DNA of 64,000 bases from the NCBI GenBank assembly GCA_023387815.1, contig JAEWHK010000063.1:1-64000 (forward strand). Direction: 5' to 3'. The translations under genes were made by a program, and so were the position numbers. The notes under the pieces are model-generated. The model was not told the DNA's origin, ran no database searches, and was given only the letters and a program-made list of their open reading frames with translations. Positions within the stretch are counted from its first letter, which is position 1, and each line of letters starts with the position of its first letter. Of the stretch, positions 50,911-58,780 are shown one piece after another. The stretch comes from Pseudomonadota bacterium. GTDB lineage: Bacteria > Pseudomonadota > Gammaproteobacteria > Burkholderiales > Burkholderiaceae_B.

Positions 50911-52425
50911 ATGTACCCAATCGATTTTTTCTACCGATCCGCGACGCTTCACCCTGAAAGAATTGCCATAGAATCCCGCGATACCACGGTCACCTATGCG
51001 GCACTTGCTGAACGGGTAAAGGCGCTTGCCTGCGCCATCCAGCAACTGGACAGCGAGGCTGGCTCAAGAATCGGCCTCTGCGCTGGCAACGCTGTCTCTT
51101 ATGTCGTCACCATGCTTGCCATCATGGCCGCAGGCAAGGTCTGGGTGCCGCTGAATTATCGCAGCACCTCCTCTGAAATAAAGAGGATCACAGACGTCAT
51201 CAATCCGTCAATCATCTTTCAGGATGACCATGGTGCAGGCGTCACTCACGAACTGTCGGATGTTCGCCTCATCAATCTGGATGAAACGGAAGCATTGATA
51301 GCACAGTATCGTGGGCAGACTCCGGTCAGCCATGCTTTCAGTGCGGATGACATTCAGGCGATCAAATTCACCGGCGGTACGACCGGGATGCCCAAAGGTG
51401 TCATGCAACCCTATCGCGCGTGGCGCGCAGTCATCATTAATCAGATTCACGGCTGGCAGATTACCGAGGCAGACAGGTTCGTGATCTGCGCACCAATCAG
51501 CCATGGCACCGGCACTTATGTGCTGCCATTACTGGCTCAGGGTGGTTGCCTGGTATTGTCTGCTACGTCTGAAGCAAACGATATTCTGTATGCATTCAGG
51601 GAACAGCGCGGCACTATGACATTCATGCCCCCTACCCTGATCTATAAACTGATGGCGGCGGCAAGCTCAGGCGCCGAAGACTTCCCTTCGTTGCGCCTTT
51701 TGATCTACGGCGGCGCAGGCATGCCATCTGAAAAAATATCCGCTGCACAGTCCTTCTTTGGCAATGTCCTTGCCACAACCTACGGCCAGACAGAAGCCCC
51801 GCAAATTGCCACACTGATTGGCCCGCAGGAACTTGCGCAGACACAATACCGTGCCTCGGTGGGGCGCGCCAGCTGGCTGACCGATATTGCAATTGTGGAT
51901 AAGGAAATGAAACCATTGCCGCAAGGTGAGGCCGGCGAGATTCTGATTCGCGGTGATCTGGTGATGACGGGATACTGGCAGCTGCCTGAGAAAACCGCAG
52001 AAACCATCACGGACGGCTGGCTTCACACGGGTGATGTCGGCTACATGGATGACAAGGGCTTTATTTTCATCAAGGACAGGATTCGCGATGTCATTATCAC
52101 CGGCGGCTTCAATGTGTATCCGATAGACGTGGAAAACGCATTGTCACAACACCCTGCCGTTCATGAGGTTGCCGTATTTGGTATGACAGATGAAAAATGG
52201 GGAGAATCTGTAAACGCGGCGGTACAGCTGCGCGCCTCATGTACAGCGACGGCACAAGAACTCCAGGCCTTTGCCCGCGAGAAACTCGGTCCGGTCCACA
52301 CACCGAAACACATCTATTTCTTCCAGAACCTGCCACGATCTCCGGTAGGGAAGGTACTGAAAAAAACCATTCAGGAACAGATACTGTCGGGCGCTTTCAA
52401 CGCGACCGAGACATCACCATTGTAA
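50911..52425 (+). CDS. AMP-forming acyl-CoA synthetase
   Basis: A 504-residue ligase of the ANL superfamily: acid + ATP + CoA gives acyl-CoA + AMP. The P-loop is FTGGTTGMPKGVMQPY near residues 153-168, the A5-type motif is TYGQTEAPQI near 290, and the hinge and catalytic region reads HTGDVGYMDDKGF near 370 and GGFNVYPIDVENAL near 395. The catalytic lysine is in SPVGKVLKKTI near 485. Its length fits medium-chain or aryl-acid ligases. The substrate is unknown. It lies 16 bases after the Bug gene. Confidence 0.92.
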   Translation: MYPIDFFYRSATLHPERIAIESRDTTVTYAALAERVKALACAIQQLDSEAGSRIGLCAGNAVSYVVTMLAIMAAGKVWVPLNYRSTSSEIKRITDVINPSIIFQDDHGAGVTHELSDVRLINLDETEALIAQYRGQTPVSHAFSADDIQAIKFTGGTTGMPKGVMQPYRAWRAVIINQIHGWQITEADRFVICAPISHGTGTYVLPLLAQGGCLVLSATSEANDILYAFREQRGTMTFMPPTLIYKLMAAASSGAEDFPSLRLLIYGGAGMPSEKISAAQSFFGNVLATTYGQTEAPQIATLIGPQELAQTQYRASVGRASWLTDIAIVDKEMKPLPQGEAGEILIRGDLVMTGYWQLPEKTAETITDGWLHTGDVGYMDDKGFIFIKDRIRDVIITGGFNVYPIDVENALSQHPAVHEVAVFGMTDEKWGESVNAAVQLRASCTATAQELQAFAREKLGPVHTPKHIYFFQNLPRSPVGKVLKKTIQEQILSGAFNATETSPL

Positions 52426-52437
52426 TAAGGACAAACC

Positions 52438-53208
52438 ATGACAACACCGACAACAGAGCTATGTGCACATACCCTGACCGGCATGAACTATCGCGACAAG
52501 GACCTGGTCAACGACCTGATAGGCGAAGCAACCTTTACTGATGTCATGTTTCTGCAGATTATGGGCAGAAAACCCCGTCCAGTAGACACCAGGATTGTAG
52601 ACGCTGTGCTCGTGACCCTGATGGAACACGGGCTGACCCCCAGCGCTATTGCAACCCGATTGATCTACATGAGCGCCCCCGAAAACCTTCAGGGTGCAGT
52701 TGCCTCGGGCCTGCTGGCCGTTGGCAGTCAGTTTGTCGGCACCATGGAAAACTGCTCGGCACTGCTGGATGAAATTATTGCATCTGACAATCAGCAGGAG
52801 ACCGCGACAGAAATCGCCAGCCGATACCGAAAAAACAAGCTGCATTTGCCCGGCTTTGGTCATCATTTGCACAAACCCGATGATCCCAGATCCATTAAAC
52901 TTCTGCAGCTGGCTGATAGCGAATCCGAGCTGAACAGAAAGCACCTGGATGCCCTGAAGTTACTGAGTGCTGCTGTTGATCAGGTATATGAACGACATAT
53001 AACAATCAATGCCACCGGCGCTGTCGCGGCACTGCTGGGTGCGATTGGCGTTCCTTCAAGGCTGATGCGCGGATTCGCCGTCATCTCACGAGCCGCGGGA
53101 CTGGTCGCGCATATCGGAGAAGAACAAACGATACCGTCAGGCAGATTCATATGGGACACCATTGATCAGGCGATCCCCTATCAGAAAAAGGACACCGACA
53201 ATGCGTGA
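52438..53208 (+). CDS. Citrate synthase-superfamily protein (citryl-CoA lyase-like)
   Basis: A 256-residue protein with the small citrate-synthase fold, much shorter than the 430-residue synthases, as in stand-alone citryl-CoA lyases. Landmarks are EHGLTPSAIATRLIY near residue 63, the CoA/oxaloacetate histidine segment PGFGHHLHKPDDPRS near 138-152 (His 142/143) and SRAAGLVAHIGEE near 220. The position equivalent to the catalytic Asp (NVDG in ATP-citrate lyase and citryl-CoA lyase) reads NATG here, so that residue seems to be lost or moved. It could cleave a citryl-like CoA ester to acetyl-CoA and an oxoacid, or perform a related reaction. It starts 12 bases after the ligase gene and overlaps the SDR gene by 8 bases. 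Confidence 0.82.
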   Translation: MTTPTTELCAHTLTGMNYRDKDLVNDLIGEATFTDVMFLQIMGRKPRPVDTRIVDAVLVTLMEHGLTPSAIATRLIYMSAPENLQGAVASGLLAVGSQFVGTMENCSALLDEIIASDNQQETATEIASRYRKNKLHLPGFGHHLHKPDDPRSIKLLQLADSESELNRKHLDALKLLSAAVDQVYERHITINATGAVAALLGAIGVPSRLMRGFAVISRAAGLVAHIGEEQTIPSGRFIWDTIDQAIPYQKKDTDNA

Positions 53209-53995
53209 CGCTGAGCAGGTCATTCTGGTTGCCGGCGCGGGCAGCAGCGGTCCGGGCTGGAGCATCGGAAAAGCAACATCCGTTGTGTTGGCAAGTTCCG
53301 GTGCGAAGGTGATTGCACTGGACTACCATGCAGATGCTGCAAGTGAAACAGCGCAGGAAATCGAGAGCCGGGGAGGAATATGTCTGCCGGTGCAAGGTGA
53401 CATCACCGATACGCAGGACATGAAACGTGCGTTGAAGGCCGCCACCGACAGATTCGGCCCTATCACAACCTTGATTGCCAATGCCGGCATCGGGAAGATG
53501 GGCGGAGTCTCTGAAACCGAGGTTGCGGATCTGCAGCGTATTCAGCGTACCAATGTCGATAGCCTTCTGTCGCTATCGAAAATGCTGATACCGGGCATGA
53601 TAGAGCAAGGAGGCGGCACTATCGTTTCTGTCGCTTCAATTGCAGGAATACGATACATAGGCTACCCACATCTTGCCTATAGCGTTACGAAAGCGGCGTT
53701 GATTCAGATGACCAGGATGATTGCACACGAATATGCCGACCGTAATATCCGGGCCAATACCGTTATCCCCGGGCTTATCGATACACCAAGAATCCGCAAG
53801 AATGTCGGCGCGGCATTTTCTGCATCCAATGACATGGATGAAATCCGGCGAAAGCGGGATGCCCAGGTCCCCATGAAAAGAATGGGAACACCGTGGGAAG
53901 TGGCCCATGCGATAGCGTTTCTCGCATCGGAGCACGCGTCCTACATTACAGGGACAGAACTGGTCGTAGACGGCGGTTTGACGGGTAAATGTTGA
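53201..53995 (+). CDS. Short-chain dehydrogenase/reductase
   Basis: A 264-residue classical SDR. The NAD(P) site VAGAGSSGPGWSIGKATS near residues 9-26 is a known variant of TGxxxGxG. LIANAGIG lies near 93, Ser in VSVASIAG near 148, and Tyr/Lys in AYSVTKAAL near 163. The closing SYITGTELVVDGGLTG is typical. An Asp (ALDYHAD) after the second strand suggests NAD rather than NADP. It oxidises or reduces a hydroxy/oxo group, perhaps of the imported substrate. It overlaps the lyase-like gene by 8 bases and ends the operon. Confidence 0.9.
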   Translation: MRDAEQVILVAGAGSSGPGWSIGKATSVVLASSGAKVIALDYHADAASETAQEIESRGGICLPVQGDITDTQDMKRALKAATDRFGPITTLIANAGIGKMGGVSETEVADLQRIQRTNVDSLLSLSKMLIPGMIEQGGGTIVSVASIAGIRYIGYPHLAYSVTKAALIQMTRMIAHEYADRNIRANTVIPGLIDTPRIRKNVGAAFSASNDMDEIRRKRDAQVPMKRMGTPWEVAHAIAFLASEHASYITGTELVVDGGLTGKC

Positions 53996-54080
53996 TGACG
54001 ACGTCAGAGACATCAGACGTAACGCCACCTCTGCATTCGCAGACCACGATCCAGATTCTGCCTCAGCAGCACATACTGCC

Positions 54081-54359
54081 CTAGTTTTTCATCTTATCCG
54101 TGTCCATGCTCTCTGTGGATATGCCTTCTTTGGGCTCGCTATCGTTGGACATGCTTTCCTTGGACATCCCCTCATGAGACATGGATTCCTGGTTCATATT
54201 TTCACTCGCTGCACCATTGATCGGTTTGGCTTCGCTCAGTTTGCTGTTGTCGGACATACTTTCCTGGGTATTCTCCTTGCTCGTGATATCTGAAGCCACT
54301 GCGACTCCGGTACCAAGAATCAGACACAGGGCAACGGCGGAATGGGTAATGATTTTCAT
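54081..54359 (-). CDS. Small exported Met/Ser/Lys-rich repeat protein
   Basis: A 92-residue protein with a signal peptide (MKIITHSAVALCLILGTGVAVA). The mature part has irregular five-residue units around Met-Ser-x-(Glu/Asp)-(Ser/Gly), such as ESMSHEGMSKESMSND and ESMDTDKMKN. This resembles the pentapeptide MXKDX repeat proteins, small exported proteins of unknown role, often next to ECF sigma factors in Proteobacteria. The start at 54359 has AGGAGT; the long frame to 54740 is spurious. It is divergent from the fasciclin gene, and both have the same upstream GCATCC-16-CGTATA element. Confidence 0.82.
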   Translation of the reverse strand: MKIITHSAVALCLILGTGVAVASDITSKENTQESMSDNSKLSEAKPINGAASENMNQESMSHEGMSKESMSNDSEPKEGISTESMDTDKMKN

Positions 54360-54507
54360 AAAGTACTCCTGGTTGTGTAGAGTAAACCGCGAAGCAAATG
54401 CAGCGCGGCGGGCCAACTGACAATATGTCCGTCGGCAGGAACCAGACCATATGAAGGTTTGGTTTTCGTGGGTATAGATTGTTCGTCTCCATAGCCTCAC
54501 ATAGTGA

Positions 54508-54535
54508 TATACGCAGAGAAGCGGGAAATGGATGC
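54508..54535 (-). promoter_or_regulatory. ECF-type promoter for the Met-rich repeat protein
   Basis: On the minus strand GCATCC (54535-54530) and CGTATA (54513-54508) are 16 bases apart, the mirror image of the fasciclin promoter at 54551-54578. The predicted 5' leader is about 140 bases. Confidence 0.7.
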
Positions 54536-54550
54536 ATTTGCACCACTCCT

Positions 54551-54578
54551 GCATCCGATTCGCCTGCTTCTGCGTATA
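54551..54578 (+). promoter_or_regulatory. ECF-type promoter of the fasciclin gene
   Basis: GCATCC (54551-54556) and CGTATA (54573-54578) are 16 bases apart. The layout resembles the mycobacterial SigK promoter pattern (CCATCC, 16-17 bases, CGAAT). Transcription would start near 54585, about 43 bases before the gene. Confidence 0.7.
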
Positions 54579-54627
54579 TGTCAGTGTGAGGTAATGTTGC
54601 CCACTCAATCCATACAAGGGAATTCTC

Positions 54628-55179
54628 ATGAAATCACTAACTCGTCCGCTAGTTCTGGCTGCCATGCTGGCTGCCGCAAGCGTGGCGGGCGCAGCCACAG
54701 TAAACGTTGGCGGTGCCCCCATGCTTGCACAGAAAAACATTGTGGAAAACGCGATGAATTCTAAGGATCACACCACGCTGGTCGCAGCCGTGAAAGCAGC
54801 CGGTCTGGTAGAGACCCTGCAGGGGAAAGGACCGTTTACGGTGTTTGCACCCACGAACGCGGCTTTCAATGCTCTTCCTGCGGGAACAGTCGATACGCTT
54901 CTCAAGCCTGAGAACAAGCAAAAGCTGACCGCAGTACTCACCTATCATGTCGTCGCAGGCAAATACACCAAGCACGACCTGGAAAAAATTATCAAGAAAG
55001 ACGGCGGCAAAGCGATGCTAAAAACAGTGCAGGGCGGAACGCTCTGGCTGATGATGAATGGCCCGCAGAATATCCAGATCAAGGATGAAGCAGGGGGCAT
55101 GGCCAATATCAGCACATATGATGTCATGCAGTCCAATGGCGTGATCGACGTCATCGACACGGTACTGATGCCCAAGTAG
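54628..55179 (+). CDS. Exported fasciclin (FAS1) domain protein
   Basis: A 183-residue exported protein. The signal peptide MKSLTRPLVLAAMLAAASVAGA is followed by one FAS1 domain (about 35-180). The two conserved FAS1 blocks are present: GPFTVFAPTNAAFNALPAGT near 69-88 and YHVVAGKYTKHD near 109, with NGVIDVIDTVLMP at the end. FAS1 domains mediate adhesion or bind envelope polymers. In Mycobacterium tuberculosis the FAS1 proteins MPT70/MPT83 are controlled by SigK/RskA; the same protein types sit next to each other here. GGGAATTC lies before the ATG. Confidence 0.93.
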   Translation: MKSLTRPLVLAAMLAAASVAGAATVNVGGAPMLAQKNIVENAMNSKDHTTLVAAVKAAGLVETLQGKGPFTVFAPTNAAFNALPAGTVDTLLKPENKQKLTAVLTYHVVAGKYTKHDLEKIIKKDGGKAMLKTVQGGTLWLMMNGPQNIQIKDEAGGMANISTYDVMQSNGVIDVIDTVLMPK

Positions 55180-55233
55180 CGCGTACTGGATTGCAGGTAC
55201 CGTGCGCTTTCACGCGCGTTGCTCTTGAGCACA

Positions 55234-55267
55234 CGCTGGCAAGCTGCGCTTTTTCAGCTTACCAGCG
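55234..55267 (+). other. Hairpin between fasciclin and sigma genes
   Basis: A 13-base stem with one mismatch (55234-55246 with 55255-55267) and an 8-base loop. No T-run follows, so it may attenuate or protect the transcript rather than end it. Confidence 0.5.
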
Positions 55268-55288
55268 TCGCGGGAGGATTAAGAAAAT

Positions 55289-55316
55289 GCATTGACGGCA
55301 ATGGAAATTTCGTGTG
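55289..55316 (+). promoter_or_regulatory. Candidate autoregulatory ECF promoter of the sigma gene
   Basis: GCATTG (55289-55294) and CGTGTG (55311-55316) are 16 bases apart and match the two stronger ECF elements at GCAT and CGT. Transcription would start near 55323, which favours the ATG at 55355 as the true sigma start. Confidence 0.45.
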
Positions 55317-55354
55317 ACTATGGGACTTCAAACATCAAACACATAAACAGATAC

Positions 55355-55906
55355 ATGGCGCAAACCGGCGACCAGCAACATCGCAATCTTCTTTTGGCTG
55401 TGGCTCGAAAGGACAGGCGAGCATTCGAAGCGCTGTATGTTCAGGTGTCGCCACGTCTGTATGCTGTTGCATTGCGTATGCTCAAGCGAGCCGAACTGGC
55501 CGAGGAACTACTGCAGGATGTGTTTATTACGATATGGAATCAGGCCGGCAATTACAATAGTGATTACAGCGCGCCGTTGACCTGGATGACCAATATTGTT
55601 CGCAATCGGGCCATTGACCGCTTGCGCCGCTCTGAGCCTGCCGATCCCTCCGTTGACGGAAACATGGATTTGCTGCTCGATTCCGATCCCGGGCCGCTAG
55701 CAGCTTACGAACAAGGCCAGTCCTCTCAAAAGCTTGACGACTGCATGAAGCAATTGACAGCCGAACAGCGTCAGAGTATTTTTCTTGCCTATTATCATAG
55801 TCTTTCGCATGCGGCGATCGCCAAACACATGGCGCAGCCATTGGGAACCACCAAGAGCTGGATCAGAAGAGGCCTGGCTCAGTTGAAGAGGTGTCTGGGA
55901 TTATGA
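55355..55906 (+). CDS. ECF sigma factor, SigK-like
   Basis: A 183-residue extracytoplasmic-function sigma factor. Region 2 (about 14-85) reads AFEALYVQVSPRLYAVALRML, LLQDVFITIWNQAGNY and TWMTNIVRNRAIDRLRR; region 4 (about 125-180) has QRQSIFLAYYHSLSHAAIAKH and GTTKSWIRRGLAQLKRCL. Pairing with an RskA-type anti-sigma factor and a fasciclin gene points to the SigK/ECF19 group. ATG 55355 was chosen over TTG 55292 because a probable promoter ends at 55316 and the length is typical; no clear ribosome site is seen. It overlaps the anti-sigma gene by ATGA. Confidence 0.92.
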   Translation: MAQTGDQQHRNLLLAVARKDRRAFEALYVQVSPRLYAVALRMLKRAELAEELLQDVFITIWNQAGNYNSDYSAPLTWMTNIVRNRAIDRLRRSEPADPSVDGNMDLLLDSDPGPLAAYEQGQSSQKLDDCMKQLTAEQRQSIFLAYYHSLSHAAIAKHMAQPLGTTKSWIRRGLAQLKRCLGL

Positions 55907-56682
55907 ACGAATTCAAACCCGACGACCTGCTGGCAGCGGAATATGTGCTGGGCACCCTGCGTGGCGGAGCGCGACGCCGCCTTGAACAGCGTATTGCGAA
56001 CGATCCCGCCCTGGCTCGTCAAGTGGCCGACTGGCAGCAAGCCTTTGCACAGCTGGACCTGAATGACGAACCGGTGCAGCCGCCCCCTCATGTCTGGCAA
56101 GCCATCAGCGAAAGAATATCAAAGGACGCTAATGGCCAGCGCACCAGCAACAAGGACGCATCCAATCAGAACCTCGATATCGACATTTCAGGCTCCGTAA
56201 CACCGTCCGGAGTCGACATGGCACGCAGAATTCGGGTATGGCAATGGACGAGTGCAGCGCTAGCCGCCTGTCTTGTTGCAGCTCTGTTCTGGCCGGGTGC
56301 GGCAGATCACAGAGACGCTCCTGCGTTCGTGCAGCCCATTGCCGTACTTTCTCCCAAAACTCCGGATTCCGCCGCGCATCTGATTGCCGGCTACGATGCC
56401 CGCGATCGGGCCCTGGTGTTCACGCCACTGAACATGACGGCAACCGATGCACAGCACAGTCTGCAGTTATGGCGTATCGGGACAGACAAAAAGCCGGTCT
56501 CCCTGGGACTTCTGAATCCCGGCGAAAGCACGCGTATCGACCTGGAGGAACTATCCACTCTATATGGCACCACGCTAGCTGTCAGTCTTGAACCTGCCGG
56601 CGGGTCGCCCACCGGACAGCCCACCGGAGAGGTACTGTATGCGGGCGTGGTGGCATTGGCTCTCGGCTCACCAGATCAATAA
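55903..56682 (+). CDS. Anti-sigma factor, RskA/anti-sigma-K type
   Basis: A 259-residue single-pass membrane protein. The cytoplasmic N-terminal anti-sigma part (about 1-65) reads DDLLAAEYVLGTLRGGARR and IANDPALARQVADWQQAF. One membrane helix lies near residues 112-130 (WTSAALAACLVAALFWPG). The periplasmic anti-sigma-K domain (about 150-255) includes HSLQLWRIGTDKKPVSLGLL. It would hold the sigma factor at the membrane until an envelope signal triggers proteolysis. The ATG sits in the ATGA overlap, which keeps the two proteins in fixed ratio. No zinc-binding HxxxCxxC is visible, as in other RskA proteins. Confidence 0.92.
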   Translation: MNEFKPDDLLAAEYVLGTLRGGARRRLEQRIANDPALARQVADWQQAFAQLDLNDEPVQPPPHVWQAISERISKDANGQRTSNKDASNQNLDIDISGSVTPSGVDMARRIRVWQWTSAALAACLVAALFWPGAADHRDAPAFVQPIAVLSPKTPDSAAHLIAGYDARDRALVFTPLNMTATDAQHSLQLWRIGTDKKPVSLGLLNPGESTRIDLEELSTLYGTTLAVSLEPAGGSPTGQPTGEVLYAGVVALALGSPDQ

Positions 56683-56829
56683 CAATAAGGCACTGCTATC
56701 CCACCAGGAAAAGTTGACCGAGCTGCCGTTGAAAGGCTGTCCGTAATTCACTTGCGATGATATTCGTAATGACCTCAATATTCAGGGCTGTGTCTCACCC
56801 GGTAAAAATAGGCCACTTTCTCGCCAGAC

Positions 56830-57168
56830 TTAAAAGTCATCATTGACCTCTTCATTGATCTTGCGAACATACTTTGGAAGTAGCGTCAATTTCGTCCGGG
56901 AATGCTGGAGTTCGCGCAGAAGCGGAAGTGGCTGAAGCTGAAATAACTCAATGCCAAGCAGTGCAGCCATTTCGAAAACGACGCCAATGGAGCACCCCAT
57001 ATCGCCAGACTCGGCCCGGTTGACCAGTCCTCTGGACACCCCCGTACGTTCGGCCAGTTCGGCGACAGTCATGCGACGATCAATACGTGCTTCCCGGATA
57101 TGGCTTCCCAGAAGGGCGCAGGCGTCTTTGGCGTAAGGAGTGTAAGCTCGAGCGGCGGGTTTTGGCAT
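56830..57168 (-). CDS. XRE-family helix-turn-helix regulator (HipB-like, orphan)
   Basis: A 112-residue DNA-binding protein. The helix-turn-helix is RRMTVAELAERTGVSRGLVN followed by RAESGDMGCSIGVVFEMAAL near residues 31-70. The last 30 residues are Leu/Lys-rich. Such proteins often precede a HipA-type kinase as antitoxin, but no HipA or other toxin gene follows; the next gene on this strand is over 2 kb away in transcription terms and none lies between 56697 and 56829. Upstream, AT-rich DNA contains a duplicated operator-promoter, so it probably represses itself. Base composition of that region is unlike its surroundings. Confidence 0.85.
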   Translation of the reverse strand: MPKPAARAYTPYAKDACALLGSHIREARIDRRMTVAELAERTGVSRGLVNRAESGDMGCSIGVVFEMAALLGIELFQLQPLPLLRELQHSRTKLTLLPKYVRKINEEVNDDF

Positions 57169-57173
57169 CGCAA

Positions 57174-57228
57174 TGATCTATAAACAGTTAATAGACTAAT
57201 TATATGACCTGTTTATAGATCAATTCAA
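57174..57228 (-). promoter_or_regulatory. XRE operator-promoter, proximal copy
   Basis: On the minus strand TTGAAT (57228-57223) and TATAAT (57204-57199) are 18 bases apart. TGATCTATAAACAG fills the spacer (57222-57209), and the same sequence in opposite orientation lies at 57174-57187, between the promoter and the start codon. This arrangement suits repression by the adjacent XRE protein. Confidence 0.7.
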
Positions 57229-57255
57229 GAGAAGTCGTGCCTATATATTGAAAAA

Positions 57256-57306
57256 TGATCCATTAATAGATCATATGTATATTATATGAACTATTTATAG
57301 ATCAAT
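57256..57306 (-). promoter_or_regulatory. XRE operator-promoter, distal copy and palindrome
   Basis: Bases 57281-57306 repeat 57199-57224 with two mismatches in 26, including the TATAAT and the operator half TTTATAGATCA. Between the copies lies TGATCCATTAATAGATCA (57256-57273), a nearly perfect 18-base palindrome of the same half-sites. Confidence 0.65.
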
Positions 57307-57367
57307 TTATGATTTTATGGGCACTCAAATATGCAGAAAGTCAAACTGGCAGCTAATCAGACGCTAC

Positions 57368-58681
57368 TTATTTTGCCTGACCACGCCCCTGGTGTGCCCT
57401 GACCGCGTTCTGCAGAAAATCCTTCACCGCGGCCCAGCTATGTTCATCCGATTGGGCATTTGCCTCCGGTTGTCCGCCGCCGGTATTTACTTTGCCGGAC
57501 ACAGGATGGGAATAAACAAGCTGTGTGGTCGGAACATACGGGAACACAATACTGTGCCCGCCGTCTTTGGTGTCCACCCACTGCACCACATGACCAAAGC
57601 CAACTTCATGCAAGTGATCGTAAATCATTTTGCTGTACAGACTGGACGGCCAGGCGCCGTCGTCCGTGGCAGACAGCAGAATGATTGGGCCTTCAATATT
57701 TTCAACCTTGATACGGGCACGAGCCACAGCGTCAGGATCCTGCAGCGCAGTCATGATGGCACGTGCATGACGGTGAGGCGACGGCCCCTCGTCAAAAGGT
57801 GCCCAGGTAGCAGTTTTGTTATCCTGCCAGACGTGGGTCAGGGGTTTGCCATCCAGCAGCCACGCCGGCCCTTCCCGGCCTACTTTGGGGTCTGCTGCAT
57901 TCTGACCACTGTGCACGACCGCGCCCGGCACATAGGCAATCACCGCGCTCACATCGCGGGGATAAATACTGGCCAGCAGCAGCACCAGTTCGCCGCCGCG
58001 TGACTGGCCGCTAAGTGCAACAAATCCATCCAGCGGCTGCTGCGTTCTGCGAAGCCAGTCCATGCCTTTTTTGAAATACTCCAGCGGCGTATTGGAAATG
58101 TAATCGGACAGGCCGGGCGCCTTGAAATACCCTAATGCAAATGCAATATATCCGCGCGACGCATACAGCGCCCCACGCGGTTCATTGATTCCGCCACCTG
58201 AACCGTTCAAAATCATCACAGCCGGGTGAGGACCTGGCGTTGCGGGCAGGAAAAGCGTGCCGACCAGACCTTCTTCGCGGACTTCGATACGCTGCACGCC
58301 CTCGTCCATCAGTCGTTGAGTCAGGGTTGCCTGCAGCGTATTATTTTTCGTGTTGACCGTGATGTTCGTCAGCAGCGGCTGCGTAACGCTGTCGGGAAAC
58401 ACTTCGCGACGGTTGGCCTGTGCCGGTTCCTGCGACCACAACAGTCCCATGGACGAAACGCCCTGGTAGCTTCCGGATACGGGTGCCTGCGCTGTCAGAT
58501 CCACCACACCGTCGTCAGTGGCCTCAAATTCAGCCTGGCTTTGCCAGAGCGTGCCACCGGCTCTCTCGGTACTGGTTGCGATGGTGATGCGCTCGCGCGG
58601 CGCCAGACCCTGAACAAGGATCTGACGCGGTTCATCGATCAGGGCATCGGCTGGCGTCACCGACAGAATTTCATTTGACAT
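57368..58681 (-). CDS. Acyl-CoA thioesterase of the BAAT family
   Basis: A 437-residue alpha/beta-hydrolase. The N-terminal beta-sandwich (about 1-140) matches acyl-CoA thioester hydrolase/bile acid-CoA amidating (Bile_Hydr_Trans) domains: LIDEPRQILVQGLAPRERIT near 15. The C-terminal catalytic half holds the nucleophile in ALSGQSRGGELVLLL near residue 245, an acid in LLSATDDGAWPSS near 350 and His in KDGGHSIVFPY near 387. Serine in the elbow fits a thioesterase rather than the cysteine of amino-acid transferases. ATG 58681 has GGAAA upstream. It is 99 bases after the ABC receptor gene on the same strand, an unusual companion for a peptide-type transporter. Confidence 0.88.
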   Translation of the reverse strand: MSNEILSVTPADALIDEPRQILVQGLAPRERITIATSTERAGGTLWQSQAEFEATDDGVVDLTAQAPVSGSYQGVSSMGLLWSQEPAQANRREVFPDSVTQPLLTNITVNTKNNTLQATLTQRLMDEGVQRIEVREEGLVGTLFLPATPGPHPAVMILNGSGGGINEPRGALYASRGYIAFALGYFKAPGLSDYISNTPLEYFKKGMDWLRRTQQPLDGFVALSGQSRGGELVLLLASIYPRDVSAVIAYVPGAVVHSGQNAADPKVGREGPAWLLDGKPLTHVWQDNKTATWAPFDEGPSPHRHARAIMTALQDPDAVARARIKVENIEGPIILLSATDDGAWPSSLYSKMIYDHLHEVGFGHVVQWVDTKDGGHSIVFPYVPTTQLVYSHPVSGKVNTGGGQPEANAQSDEHSWAAVKDFLQNAVRAHQGRGQAK

Positions 58682-58780
58682 ACTATTTCCAGAAAGCCGC
58701 GACGCGCCCACGAAGATTTTTCGTATGACGCGCACTTATGGCGGGTGTGATAATCACTACTTGAATATCAGTGAACCGTC

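Noticed and set aside
54081..54740. 219-residue minus-strand frame covering the Met-rich repeat gene and the fasciclin start
   Set aside because: Only the last 92 codons have a signal peptide and ribosome site; the extension is antisense to the fasciclin gene.
57317..58003. 228-residue plus-strand frame at the end of the thioesterase gene
   Set aside because: Antisense to a gene with clear alpha/beta-hydrolase motifs.
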